Shown here piece by piece: positions 9,579 to 18,987 of a stretch of 64,000 nt of DNA; within the stretch, counting starts at the first letter, position 1, and every line of letters starts with the position of its first letter. Source of the stretch: Acidimicrobiales bacterium (GTDB lineage: Bacteria; Actinomycetota; Acidimicrobiia; Acidimicrobiales; Aldehydirespiratoraceae). Location of the stretch: contig JAKMFW010000015.1 in assembly GCA_022425325.1 (NCBI GenBank), positions 79,937-143,936 on the forward strand, given 5' to 3'. The position numbers and the translations under genes are program-made. The notes under the pieces are model-generated. The model did no database searches and had not been told where the DNA came from. It saw only the letters and a list, made by a program, of their open reading frames with translations.

Positions 9579-10392
9579 TCCGCCGCCGGGCGATCTCGAG
9601 GTCGTCGGGGTTGGTCACGCCGACCCACGGTTCACTGGTCGGCACCACGCCGACGGTGTAGATGCCGGCCGACTTGAGATCGTTCACGACCGTCGGCAGC
9701 AGGTATTCGGTCTTCGGTTCGTGACCGTGCTCGGCGAGGAAGGTCTCGAAGCCGGAGTCGAGGTGGGCGAACAGATTGTTCGGGAAGACCCAGCAGTTCA
9801 TCGACGCGACGGCGTCGTCGGCGAGGCGCGCCTCGGGATCGGTCGAGGTGATCGAACCATCCTCCCGACGCCCGATGCCGTGGGTCTCCACGAGCGACAC
9901 GAGCTCGCCGTCGACGACCTCACAGATGCCGCGCGAGACCTCGCCGACCTCGGGCAGCGTCTGATCGAGTCGGAAGCCGGCGAGCAACGCCCGGTCGTCG
10001 GGCAGCCCCGTCGCTGCCTCGGCGAGGGCCACATAGGTCGAGGCGCCGTAGTAGTCGTCGGCATTGAGCACGCAGAACGCGCCGGGAACCTCAGGGGCAG
10101 CAGTCAGCACGGCGTGGCCGGTGCCCCACGGCTTGTCCCGCTTCGGGCCGTGGGTGTCCTGCAGCACGTAGGCGACGTCGAGGTCGGGATGCTGGCCTGC
10201 GACGTGTCGACGCACGTCCACTTCGATATCGGACCGCACGATCAACACGACCTTGTCCATGCCGGCAACCATGGCGTCCTTGATCGCAAAGTCGAGAAAC
10301 GCTTCGCCGTCAGCACCGATGACGGCGAGTTGCTTGGTGCCGCCGAACCGAGAGCCGAGTCCGGCGGCCATGACGACGAGAGTGAGGCTCAT
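9559..10392 (-). CDS. Nucleotidyltransferase family protein (sugar-phosphate NTP transferase-like)
   Basis: MSLTLVVMAAGLGSRFGGTKQLAVIGADGEAFLDFAIKDAM...; start refined by TACGAT-N6-ATG. Confidence 0.8.
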   Translation of the reverse strand: MSLTLVVMAAGLGSRFGGTKQLAVIGADGEAFLDFAIKDAMVAGMDKVVLIVRSDIEVDVRRHVAGQHPDLDVAYVLQDTHGPKRDKPWGTGHAVLTAAPEVPGAFCVLNADDYYGASTYVALAEAATGLPDDRALLAGFRLDQTLPEVGEVSRGICEVVDGELVSLVETHGIGRREDGSITSTDPEARLADDAVASMNCWVFPNNLFAHLDSGFETFLAEHGHEPKTEYLLPTVVNDLKSAGIYTVGVVPTSEPWVGVTNPDDLEIARRRINDLRS

Positions 10393-10408
10393 GTCGCGAT
10401 CGTAGGCG

Positions 10409-11017
10409 TCAGCGTTCGAGCAGATGGCGAACGTGATGGGTCTCGTTGAACGAGCGCACGCTGCGAATACCGGTGCTGCTCGCCTGCACCTGGGTGAGCC
10501 CGCAGTAGTCGGGCCGAAGCGACAGGACATCGTCGATCCCGATGATCGACTTCAGGTATACGACAGTGACCATCCCATGGCAGAACACCGCTACCCGCTT
10601 GCCCTTGTTGGTGGCGATCACGTGCTCGAACCCGCGCACGACCCGCTCCTCGAAGTTCTCCAGGCCATCGCTGAAAATGTGGTCCTCGAGGTTGTCGAGA
10701 TCGAAGTAGTGGGCAGTGTCGGGATCGTCGGCCGACATCTCCTCGAGCGGGACATACGTGTTGGACCGATGATCCGACTCGATCAGATCCTCGAGTCGTT
10801 CGACCTCGAGGCCGAGCATCTCCGCGGTAGGCATCGCAGTCTGATGCGCTCGTCGCATCGTCGACGACACCACGTGATCGATGCCGTGTTCACGGAGGTA
10901 GTCCCGAGTGGCCTCGGCCTGCTGGATCCCCACGTCGGAAAGATCAGGGTCAGCGCCCTCGTCTTCGCCGACAGTCTGACGAACGGGCCGGCCGTGCCGG
11001 AAGATGAAGAGTTCCAC
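10409..11017 (-). CDS. Histidine phosphatase family protein
   Basis: VELFIFRHGRPVRQT ... FCHGMVTVVYLKSIIG (RHG and distal H). Confidence 0.82.
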   Translation of the reverse strand: MELFIFRHGRPVRQTVGEDEGADPDLSDVGIQQAEATRDYLREHGIDHVVSSTMRRAHQTAMPTAEMLGLEVERLEDLIESDHRSNTYVPLEEMSADDPDTAHYFDLDNLEDHIFSDGLENFEERVVRGFEHVIATNKGKRVAVFCHGMVTVVYLKSIIGIDDVLSLRPDYCGLTQVQASSTGIRSVRSFNETHHVRHLLER

Positions 11018-11028
11018 AGCTCGGGAAC

Positions 11029-12066
11029 CTACCGGGCAGCGGCCGACGGACGCACACCGAGCCCGGGGATCGACGGCACGAGGATCGCCCCGTCCTCGAC
11101 AGGGAGCGGGGCGGCGACGTCGGCGGCCAGAAGGGCCGAGGTCGCCACGCCATGGGCTGCGGTGACCCCGCTGGCGGCGGCGACGTGCACAGCGTGAGCG
11201 ACGCCAACGGCGGAGTCGATCATCGAGGTCACGATCGGTGTGACCCCGGCGCTGTGCGCGGCCGCGATCGCCTGCATGGCGAAATCGGGCCCACCGAGCG
11301 CCTGGGGCTTGATGACGACCGCGCCCACGGTGCCGGTGGCGATGGCCCGACGGAGGTCGTCGACCGTTCGCGCCGACTCGTCGACGGCCACCGGGATCGG
11401 CGACTCCGCACCGACTGCGGCGATCTGATCGATGCCGGCCGTTGGTTCCTCGCAGACCGCGATGTCGAGCGGCGCCAGCCGGTGCAGGATCTCCAGCGCC
11501 TCGTCGGGACGCCAACCGCCGTTGGCATCGAGTCGGAGTTCGACCTTGTCGCCGACCGCTCGTCGGGCCGACTCGACGAGCGCGATGTCCTCCTCAACAC
11601 GGCGGTGCGCAACCTTCAGCTTGATCGTCTCGATGCCGTTGGCGATCGCCAGATAGACGTTGGTCAACGCGGTGGAGACGTCGGCGGCACCGATGGTGGC
11701 GTTGACCGCAACCCGTTCGAGCGGTTCGGGTGCGAGATGTGCTGCGAGCGACAGTCCGGCTTCTTGGGCGAGCACATCTGCGGCAGCGCCGGCGAGCGCC
11801 GCCCGGGCCTCGGGCGCGCCGACGAGCGTGTCGAGCACGTCGCCGATCATGTCCTCATCGAGGCGAAGCCCCGCCATGTCGACCTGGTCGTGAAGCGATT
11901 CGAACTCCTGCACCGACCACCCCGGCATCGGGCAGAGGTCGCCCCAACCGATCGTGCCGTGGTCGTCGAGTCGCACGAGGGCGCCCCGGCGGTCGGCGAC
12001 GATCGCATGCGAGGTGGCCATCGGTGATCGCAGCGGCAGGTCGTAGGGGATCAGATCGAGACTCAT
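11029..12066 (-). CDS. menC: o-Succinylbenzoate synthase
   Basis: Enolase-superfamily motifs (IKLKVAHRRVEEDI, LRLDANGGWRPDEALEI, CEEPTAG, PVAVDESARTVDDL) in a men operon. Confidence 0.88.
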   Translation of the reverse strand: MSLDLIPYDLPLRSPMATSHAIVADRRGALVRLDDHGTIGWGDLCPMPGWSVQEFESLHDQVDMAGLRLDEDMIGDVLDTLVGAPEARAALAGAAADVLAQEAGLSLAAHLAPEPLERVAVNATIGAADVSTALTNVYLAIANGIETIKLKVAHRRVEEDIALVESARRAVGDKVELRLDANGGWRPDEALEILHRLAPLDIAVCEEPTAGIDQIAAVGAESPIPVAVDESARTVDDLRRAIATGTVGAVVIKPQALGGPDFAMQAIAAAHSAGVTPIVTSMIDSAVGVAHAVHVAAASGVTAAHGVATSALLAADVAAPLPVEDGAILVPSIPGLGVRPSAAAR

Positions 12067-12797
12067 GCCCGCCCGATCGTGTGACGGATCGCCTCGGCCA
12101 CTGCGGCGGGATCCTCGAGATGGGCGGCGTGCCCGGCTGCCTCGATGCTATGGATCTCTGCATCGGGCAGTCGACGGGCGAGGGTCTCGGCGATCCCGAC
12201 GAACTTGGCGTCATCGCCCCCGACGACCAGGCCGACCGGCATCGTGCAGTGGTCGAGCAGGGCGTGGAGCGGTGTCATCCGTCCCGTGCTCGCCCAGCGG
12301 AGGCTGGTGGCGAGCGCGACGGGGTCGTTGCCCAGACGTTGTGCCCGAGCGCCCGAGAGGTAGTCGTCGCCGAGCCGGGCCTGAGTGGCAAAGAGCGGAT
12401 TGGCCATCCACCGTTCGACGAACGCCGGAAGATCCCGCTCGATGAACTCGGCGAGCTCGTCGTCCGCGCTCGCCCGAGCTCGACGTTCGTCGGGGTCGGC
12501 GAGGCCGGCCGAGGCGCCGATGAGGGTCAGCGACCGCACTCGCTCAGGGTGTCGGCACGCTGCGGTGAGCGCGACCCGGCCCCCCATCGAGTAGCCGACG
12601 AGGTCGCACCGGTCACCGGCGAGCGCCAGCACCGCGTCGGCCATGGCGTCGACGGTGTAGTCGGCGGGGTCGGTCGAGTGCGGCCCGGCACCGTGCCCGG
12701 CGAGGTCGGGCACGATCGCCGTCGGGTCGACCAGGTCGGCGAGCGCTCGCATCGTCGACCCATCGCCGGTGAAGCCGTGAAGGATGATGACGCTCAC
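12063..12797 (-). CDS. menH: 2-succinyl-6-hydroxy-2,4-cyclohexadiene-1-carboxylate synthase (alpha/beta hydrolase)
   Basis: ILHGFTGDGSTM, DLVGYSMGGRVAL; sits between menD and menC. Confidence 0.85.
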   Translation of the reverse strand: MSVIILHGFTGDGSTMRALADLVDPTAIVPDLAGHGAGPHSTDPADYTVDAMADAVLALAGDRCDLVGYSMGGRVALTAACRHPERVRSLTLIGASAGLADPDERRARASADDELAEFIERDLPAFVERWMANPLFATQARLGDDYLSGARAQRLGNDPVALATSLRWASTGRMTPLHALLDHCTMPVGLVVGGDDAKFVGIAETLARRLPDAEIHSIEAAGHAAHLEDPAAVAEAIRHTIGRA

Positions 12798-14527
12798 CCG
12801 TTGATCGCCTCACCCACGGCGGTCGTGATGGAGCGGCGCACGGCCATGTCGTGATCCGGATCGATGCGAACGATCACAAGATCGACACCCGGCTCGGTCT
12901 TGGTGCTGGCAGCCTGAAGCACGGCTGGAAGATCGTCGCCCTCATCGACGACGGTGACGTCGATGCCGGCGAGTCCTTGGAGTTGTGCGAGGTCGACGCC
13001 GTGGGGTGTGCGGAAGATCGTCTCGTAGTCGGCGGCATCGATGCGGCCATGGATCGGCAGCATCGAGAAGATCTGGCCGCCGTCGTTGTCGATGCAGACC
13101 ACGGTGAGACGCTGCCCGGCCCGCTCGACACCGAGAAGACCCCCGATGTCGTGCAGGAGGGCGAGATCGCCGGTGAAGACCACGACGGGCACCGCATCAT
13201 CGACCTGGGTTGCGAGACCGAGGGCGGTCGACGTGATGCCGTCGATGCCTGCGGCGCCGCGATTGCCGGCGAAGCCGAGGCGGGTTCCGGCGGGTACGAA
13301 GGCGTCGAGATCGCGGGGCGGCATCGAATTCGACGCCATGACGATCCCCCACTCGGGCAGACCGGCACAGAGTTCACGCACGACACGTCCGCTGCTCCGC
13401 CGGCCGTCGATCAGGTGCTCGTCGACGACGGCGGTGGCCACGTTGTCGAGCGCCTGCCAGCGGTCGAGCCACTCGCTGCGACCACGAGCCTCAGCCGGAC
13501 GGCTCACCTGCACCCACCAGTCGGCGTCGACGGCGTGGTGTTCGGTAGTGGTGAACGAGGCGTCGTGCCAGCGATGCTCACCGTCGATGAGCACAACGTG
13601 CCGGGGCTGCACCGCGTCGAGCCACTGGTTGACCGGCGCTGTCGTGGGGGCACCGCCGAGCTTCACCACGACATCGGGACGGAGCTCCTCACGGATCGGG
13701 TGCTTGAGCAGGTGTTCGGCCGAGGCGATGACGACGTCGTCGTGCAGCCGCATACCGCTCATCGGTTCCCCGATGACGGGCCAGGCCAGTGCACGGGCGA
13801 GTTCAGCGACATGTTCGGCAAAGCGGTACCCAGGCGTGATGCCGGCGACGGCGTCGGGACCGACGAGGATCACGCCTCGCTCGTACCCGCCGAGTTCACC
13901 GAGGCGATCGGTGGTGGGAGCGCTGGTGAACGACAACCGGTCATCCGGCGTGGGGTACTCGCGAACCGGTACGCCATCGACCGGTTCGAGGGGCTTGCGA
14001 AGCGGCCAGTTGAGATGGACAGGGCCTCGGCCTGCGCCCACGGACGACTCGAAAGCCCGGGTGGCGGCCAGGCGGGCAGCCGGCTCCGACCAATCGGACG
14101 GAACGGGCAGATCGGCAGCCCAGCGGACATTGGTGGTGTACATGCCGACCTGGTCGATCGTCTGTCCGGCACCCCAACCGCGCAGCTCCGGCGGCCGATC
14201 GGCGGTGCACACGATCATCGGCACGCAGGCGTGGTTGGCCTCGACGACGGCGGGCAGATAGTTCGCCGCAGCCGTGCCGGAGGTGCAGATCAACACCGAT
14301 GGTCGACCCGACGCCTTGGCCTGACCGAGGGCGAAGAAGCCCGCCGAGCGTTCGTCGAGCTGGATGTGGGTGCGCAGCGCCGGGTGGGCGTGAAACGCGA
14401 GCGACAGCGGCGTCGAGCGCGAGCCCGGCGAGATGACGACATCGCGAACACCGAGCGCAGCGAGCTGACCGGCGAAGGCGGCGATAGGGCCGTAGACCGG
14501 ATCGGACACAGGGATACGTTCCGTCAT
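12794..14527 (-). CDS. menD: 2-succinyl-5-enolpyruvyl-6-hydroxy-3-cyclohexene-1-carboxylate synthase
   Basis: VRDVVISPGSRSTPLSLAFHAHPALRTHIQLDERSAGFFALGQAKASGRPSVLICTSGTAAANYLPAVVEA. Confidence 0.95.
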   Translation of the reverse strand: MTERIPVSDPVYGPIAAFAGQLAALGVRDVVISPGSRSTPLSLAFHAHPALRTHIQLDERSAGFFALGQAKASGRPSVLICTSGTAAANYLPAVVEANHACVPMIVCTADRPPELRGWGAGQTIDQVGMYTTNVRWAADLPVPSDWSEPAARLAATRAFESSVGAGRGPVHLNWPLRKPLEPVDGVPVREYPTPDDRLSFTSAPTTDRLGELGGYERGVILVGPDAVAGITPGYRFAEHVAELARALAWPVIGEPMSGMRLHDDVVIASAEHLLKHPIREELRPDVVVKLGGAPTTAPVNQWLDAVQPRHVVLIDGEHRWHDASFTTTEHHAVDADWWVQVSRPAEARGRSEWLDRWQALDNVATAVVDEHLIDGRRSSGRVVRELCAGLPEWGIVMASNSMPPRDLDAFVPAGTRLGFAGNRGAAGIDGITSTALGLATQVDDAVPVVVFTGDLALLHDIGGLLGVERAGQRLTVVCIDNDGGQIFSMLPIHGRIDAADYETIFRTPHGVDLAQLQGLAGIDVTVVDEGDDLPAVLQAASTKTEPGVDLVIVRIDPDHDMAVRRSITTAVGEAING

Positions 14528-16539
14528 CGAGCGGACTCCATCACATCGAGCAGAGCCCGGAGCTTCACGCCGGTCTCCGCGAGTTCGTCGTCGGGATCGG
14601 AATCGGCGACGATCCCGGCTCCGGAGAAAAGTTGCACCTGCGACTCGTCGACGAGGGCCGAGCGGAGGGCGACTCGCAGCTCACCGTTGCCGTCGAGGTC
14701 GGTCCAGCCGACCGGCGCGGCGTACCAGCCGCGGTCGAAACGTTCGTTGGCGAGGATCCATTCGACCGCCGGATCCGATGGTGTGCCGCCGACGGCAGGG
14801 CTCGGGTGGAGCACGTTGGCGACCCGGATCACGTCCATGTCGCTCACCCCACCGGAGCGGCGCTCGACGCGAGCGGTGATCGGGGTGCGGAGATGCTGGA
14901 CGCGAGCGAGACGCATCACATCCGGTTCGACCGGGGTCTCGCCGACCAGGCCGAGCGTGGCGAGGCGGGCCGTGATGTCGTCGACGACGAACTGATGCTC
15001 GGCACGGATCTTCGGCGAGGCCAGCATCTCCGCAGCGAGTTCGGCATCGGCCGTCTCGTCGCCACCGGTGCCGGTCGTACCGGCGAGCGCGACGGTGGAG
15101 ACCTCACGACCATCGAGGGTGACGAGGCGTTCGGGCGAGGCGCCGATGAACGCCCGGTTGCCGACACCGAAGGCGAAGGTCGCACAGGTCGGGAAGCGTT
15201 CGGCGAGGGCCCGAAGCACGGCGGGGGTGTCGATCGGTCCGCGGGTGAAGACCCGCGCAAGCACGACCTTGTCGAGTTCGCCCGAGCGGACGTCGCCGAG
15301 CGCATCGGCCACGAGCCGGACATAGTCGGGATCGTCGTGGGTGGCATCGCCTCGCACGATCTCACCGAGCACCGCGGGGGTGGGTGCGGGGGCGGCCGCC
15401 ATCTCCTCGAGCCGGGCTTCGAGCATGTCGAGTGCGGCGCCTTCGTCGTCGCCCTCGTCGAGTGAGGTTGCGGCCAGCAGCCACGATCCGTCGGGCCGAT
15501 CGACGACGGTGACCTCGGGGAGGACCCATCGCGCATCGGGGAAGCCGGTCCAGTCGGGAGCGATGGGACGGGTACCGGTGGTGAAGGAGAAGCCGCCGAC
15601 CATGACGGGCGCAGGCGCGTCGGCGGGTCCGTGACGACGGATCCGCGCGCTCAGTGCGGCTCGTGCGGCCGACGCAGCGGAGAAGCGGGAATCGCCATGC
15701 GGTTCGACGAGCTCTGCAGCACCGAGCGCAACGAGGGCGAACTGCTCGTCGGGACGGATCCACAGCGATCGGTGGTGATCGGTCGCGGCGGCATAGATCG
15801 CGACCGGATCGACTCGTTCGTCGAGCTTGCGGGCGAAGACGACCACGCCGCCCCCGACCGGTGTGTTGTCGCCAAGGCGGGCGAGGGCACGGGTGCGCAG
15901 GGTGCGCTCGAAGTGCTGGCCGACGAGGTTCGATGCGACCGGCAAGAGGCGATGCATCAGTGAGACGAGGTCGTCGTGGCCGCCGCCTTCGGCCCCGTCC
16001 GCGTCGTGGCGGCGACTGTTGCGTTTGAACAGTTCGATGGCGTCGTCGACGACGTTCTCGATGTGCGTGGCGTGCCGCATCGCGAGGGCGGTCAACTCCT
16101 CGAGCGACACCCCCTCGTTCACGAGGGTACGAGCGGCGACGAGCATGTCGACGGCATCGGCGGCGAAGCGTTGGTCGTCGCCCTCGCCGATCGGGGTCAA
16201 CAACCCGGCGCTCACGACGACATTGATGAGGAACTCGGGGATCTCGGCGCGACGGGCGAGTTCGGTCTTGTCGAGGTCGGGGTCGACAGCGTTCTGCTGG
16301 GCGAGATCGACGAGCAGGCCGGAGCCGTCGCCGGCAGACAGTTCACGGATCTGGGCGAGGCTGAACCCTTGCTGGGCGAGCGAGCGGATCTCCTGGATTC
16401 GTTCGAGGTGGGCGTCGTCGTAGAACGCCCGACGGCCCTCTCGCCTCGGTGGGGCGAGCAGCTTTTCGCGCTGGTAGTACCGGATCGTGTCGACCGCGAC
16501 CCCGGAGGTATCGGCCAACTCTTCAACGTGGTAGTCCAC
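14524..16539 (-). CDS. menF: MerR-family regulator fused in-frame to isochorismate synthase
   Basis: N-term VDYHVEELADTSGVAVDTIRYYQREKLLAPPRREGRRAFYDDAHLERIQEIRSLAQQGFSLAQIREL (MerR HTH); C-term LDKVVLARVF, FIGASPERLV, RVQHLRTPITARV, LHPSPAVGGTP (chorismate-binding). Single 671-aa ORF with GTG start. Confidence 0.9.
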   Translation of the reverse strand: MDYHVEELADTSGVAVDTIRYYQREKLLAPPRREGRRAFYDDAHLERIQEIRSLAQQGFSLAQIRELSAGDGSGLLVDLAQQNAVDPDLDKTELARRAEIPEFLINVVVSAGLLTPIGEGDDQRFAADAVDMLVAARTLVNEGVSLEELTALAMRHATHIENVVDDAIELFKRNSRRHDADGAEGGGHDDLVSLMHRLLPVASNLVGQHFERTLRTRALARLGDNTPVGGGVVVFARKLDERVDPVAIYAAATDHHRSLWIRPDEQFALVALGAAELVEPHGDSRFSAASAARAALSARIRRHGPADAPAPVMVGGFSFTTGTRPIAPDWTGFPDARWVLPEVTVVDRPDGSWLLAATSLDEGDDEGAALDMLEARLEEMAAAPAPTPAVLGEIVRGDATHDDPDYVRLVADALGDVRSGELDKVVLARVFTRGPIDTPAVLRALAERFPTCATFAFGVGNRAFIGASPERLVTLDGREVSTVALAGTTGTGGDETADAELAAEMLASPKIRAEHQFVVDDITARLATLGLVGETPVEPDVMRLARVQHLRTPITARVERRSGGVSDMDVIRVANVLHPSPAVGGTPSDPAVEWILANERFDRGWYAAPVGWTDLDGNGELRVALRSALVDESQVQLFSGAGIVADSDPDDELAETGVKLRALLDVMESAR

Positions 16540-16545
16540 TCTCTA

Positions 16546-16565
16546 ATTGTAGGAGTAACTGCTCC
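16546..16565 (-). promoter_or_regulatory. Predicted promoter/operator of the men operon
   Basis: -10 TACAAT (16546-16551), 6 nt before the GTG start; imperfect dyad GGAGTAACTGCTCC (16552-16565) directly upstream; longer repeat CCACTCT (16536-16542)/AGAGTGG (16567-16573). Confidence 0.55.
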
Positions 16566-16626
16566 CAGAGTGGCCACTCGGACCGTTGCCCGACCAACGG
16601 TTTCCGGACCACTAGGTTTCGGGCCG

Positions 16627-17466
16627 ATGAGCTACGACGCCTCCGGGATGCTGTCCGACCCGCTCGACCCGAACGCCCCTCGCACCCGCAAACGCGACTA
16701 CCCCGTCGTCGTCGCCCGGCGCGGCGTGGTGCTGGAGGATCGAACGACCGGCGTCGTCGGCGCCCTCGTGTCGTTCGCTCCCCCACGACTCGTGCTGCGC
16801 GACCGCTACGGCAAGGACCACACCGTCCGCTACGCCGACGGGTCGGTACGAGCCGACATCGACAACAAGGGCGTGCCCTGCAAACTCGTGCCGCCCAGGA
16901 CCGAACCCGAGGGACCGAAGATCACCGCCAGCGGGTCGATCGACGCAGGCGATGTTCCCACCCGAGTCGCCCGCGCCAGCCGAATCTGGGTCGAGGGCAT
17001 CCACGACGCCGAACTCATCGAGAAGGTCTGGGGCGCCGACTTGCGCGTCGAGGGTGTCGTCGTCGAACAACTTGAGGGAGCGGACGACCTCGCCGAGCGA
17101 GTGCGAGGCTTTCGCCCCGGCGATCGCCGTCGCCTCGGCATCCTGCTCGACCACCTCGTCGACGGCTCGAAGGAGTCTCGGATCGCTGCCGAGATCGATG
17201 ACCGCAACGTCAGGATCACCGGCCATCCCTACGTCGACATCTGGCAGGCCGTGAAGCCCTCGGTGATCGGCATCGACCACTGGCCCGAGGTCCCGAAGGG
17301 TCAGCCGTGGAAGGAAGGTGTGATCAGCGCCCTCGGGATCACGGCGACCCCCGCATCGTTCTGGAAGCACGTGCTCGGCAAGGTCACCTCGTGGAAGGAC
17401 CTCGAGACGCCACTCCTCGGGGCCGTTGAGGAACTCATCGACTTTGTCGCGCCGCCGGAACCCTGA
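16627..17466 (+). CDS. DUF3097 protein
   Basis: RKRDYPVVVARRGVVLEDRTTGVVGALVSF ... RIWVEGIHDAELIEKVWGADLRVEGVVVEQLEGADDL. Confidence 0.82.
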   Translation: MSYDASGMLSDPLDPNAPRTRKRDYPVVVARRGVVLEDRTTGVVGALVSFAPPRLVLRDRYGKDHTVRYADGSVRADIDNKGVPCKLVPPRTEPEGPKITASGSIDAGDVPTRVARASRIWVEGIHDAELIEKVWGADLRVEGVVVEQLEGADDLAERVRGFRPGDRRRLGILLDHLVDGSKESRIAAEIDDRNVRITGHPYVDIWQAVKPSVIGIDHWPEVPKGQPWKEGVISALGITATPASFWKHVLGKVTSWKDLETPLLGAVEELIDFVAPPEP

Positions 17467-17514
17467 GCCGTCCGGAGAGTCGACCCGTCCACGACCGGCA
17501 CCTACCCTGCCGTC

Positions 17515-18942
17515 ATGACGCGGCAACCGAACATCGTCCTCATCAACTGTGACGATCTGGGGTACGGCGACCTCGGCTGTTACGGATCCGAGGTCCATGA
17601 CACGCCTCGCATCGACGCCCTAGCCGATGAAGGCGTGCGGCTCACCAGCTTCTACATGGCGGCCCCGGTGTGCACACCGTCTCGCGGCTCGATGCTGACC
17701 GGTTCGTATCCGAGCCGCATCGGCTTCGACGACTTCGGCGGACTGCATGTGCTCTTCCCCGGGATGCGGTACGGACTCAATCCCGAGGAGCACACCATTG
17801 CCTCCGTGCTGAAGGACGCCGGGTACGCCACCGAGATCATCGGCAAGTGGCATTGCGGTGACCAACCCGAGTTCCTCCCGACCAACCACGGCTTCGACCG
17901 ATGGTTCGGCCTGCCGTACAGCAACGACATGGGCACCCAGGTCAGCGACGCCATGCTCGAACACGCCGAGGCCCTGCGGGCGGCCGGCTTCACGCCTCCG
18001 CCGGTGCTGCCGTATCCGCCGCTGCCGTTGATGGATGGCGAGCAAGTCGTCGAGAAGCAGCCCGACCAGACGATGCTGACCCGGCGCTATGTCGAACGAT
18101 CGGTCGAGTTCGTACGCGACAACGTCGACCGGCCGTTCTTTCTCTACTTCGCCCACATGCACGTCCACCTGCCGCTGTACGTGGAGGACACCTTCCACGG
18201 CGACTCTCGCAACGGCCCCTATGGCGCTGCCGTCCACGCCATCGACTGGGCCACCGGCGTGCTGCTCGACGAACTCGACGCCCTCGGTCTCGCCGACGAC
18301 ACGATCGTCATCTTCACCAGCGACAACGGAGCGCTCGCCCGTCCGGGCGAGGGCAGCAACGCCCCACTCCGTGGCAACAAGGGGCGCACCACGGAGGGCG
18401 GAATGCGGGTCCCGGCCATCATCCGCTGGCCGGGTGTTGTGCCGGCCGGGGTCGCGCACGACGAACTGACCACGGCGATGGACCTCCTGCCGACGCTCGC
18501 CCGATGGGCCGGCACGTCGGTGCCCGACGATGTCGTCATCGACGGCCATGACATCACCGACGTCGTGAAGGACGGTGCGACATCCCCGTACGAGACGTTC
18601 GCGTATTTCAACGGCACATCGCTCGACTCGGTTCGCGACCACCGCTACAAGCTTCGGCTCCTTCGCCGACACGGCGGGCAGCGCGAAGACGTCACCGAGC
18701 TCTACGACCTCGTCGACGACATCGGTGAAACCACCGACATCAGCAACGAGCATCCGGAGGTCGTCGCTCGACTCCGGGCGGCCGCCGACCGCTTCCGTCG
18801 CGAACTCGGCGATCGCCACACCGGCGAGCCCGGTACCAGCCGGCGCCCACAGGGCGTCGTCGATGAGGCGACCACCCTCTGTCTGCTCGACGACGACAAC
18901 CCGATGGTGATCGCGGAATACGACCTTCCCGACCGCGGGTAG
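17515..18942 (+). CDS. Sulfatase (formylglycine-type arylsulfatase family)
   Basis: NIVLINCDDLGYGDLGCYGSEVHDTPRIDALADEGVRLTSFYMAAPVCTPSRGSMLTG: C-x-P-S-R motif. Confidence 0.92.
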   Translation: MTRQPNIVLINCDDLGYGDLGCYGSEVHDTPRIDALADEGVRLTSFYMAAPVCTPSRGSMLTGSYPSRIGFDDFGGLHVLFPGMRYGLNPEEHTIASVLKDAGYATEIIGKWHCGDQPEFLPTNHGFDRWFGLPYSNDMGTQVSDAMLEHAEALRAAGFTPPPVLPYPPLPLMDGEQVVEKQPDQTMLTRRYVERSVEFVRDNVDRPFFLYFAHMHVHLPLYVEDTFHGDSRNGPYGAAVHAIDWATGVLLDELDALGLADDTIVIFTSDNGALARPGEGSNAPLRGNKGRTTEGGMRVPAIIRWPGVVPAGVAHDELTTAMDLLPTLARWAGTSVPDDVVIDGHDITDVVKDGATSPYETFAYFNGTSLDSVRDHRYKLRLLRRHGGQREDVTELYDLVDDIGETTDISNEHPEVVARLRAAADRFRRELGDRHTGEPGTSRRPQGVVDEATTLCLLDDDNPMVIAEYDLPDRG

Positions 18943-18987
18943 CCACACCGGACGTCTGTCACGCCCCCTGCCTACGATCAGAGCACG

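Noticed and set aside
12851-14995. 714-aa plus-strand ORF
   Set aside because: Exactly antisense to menD/menF; repetitive low-complexity translation typical of the mirror frame in high-GC genes.
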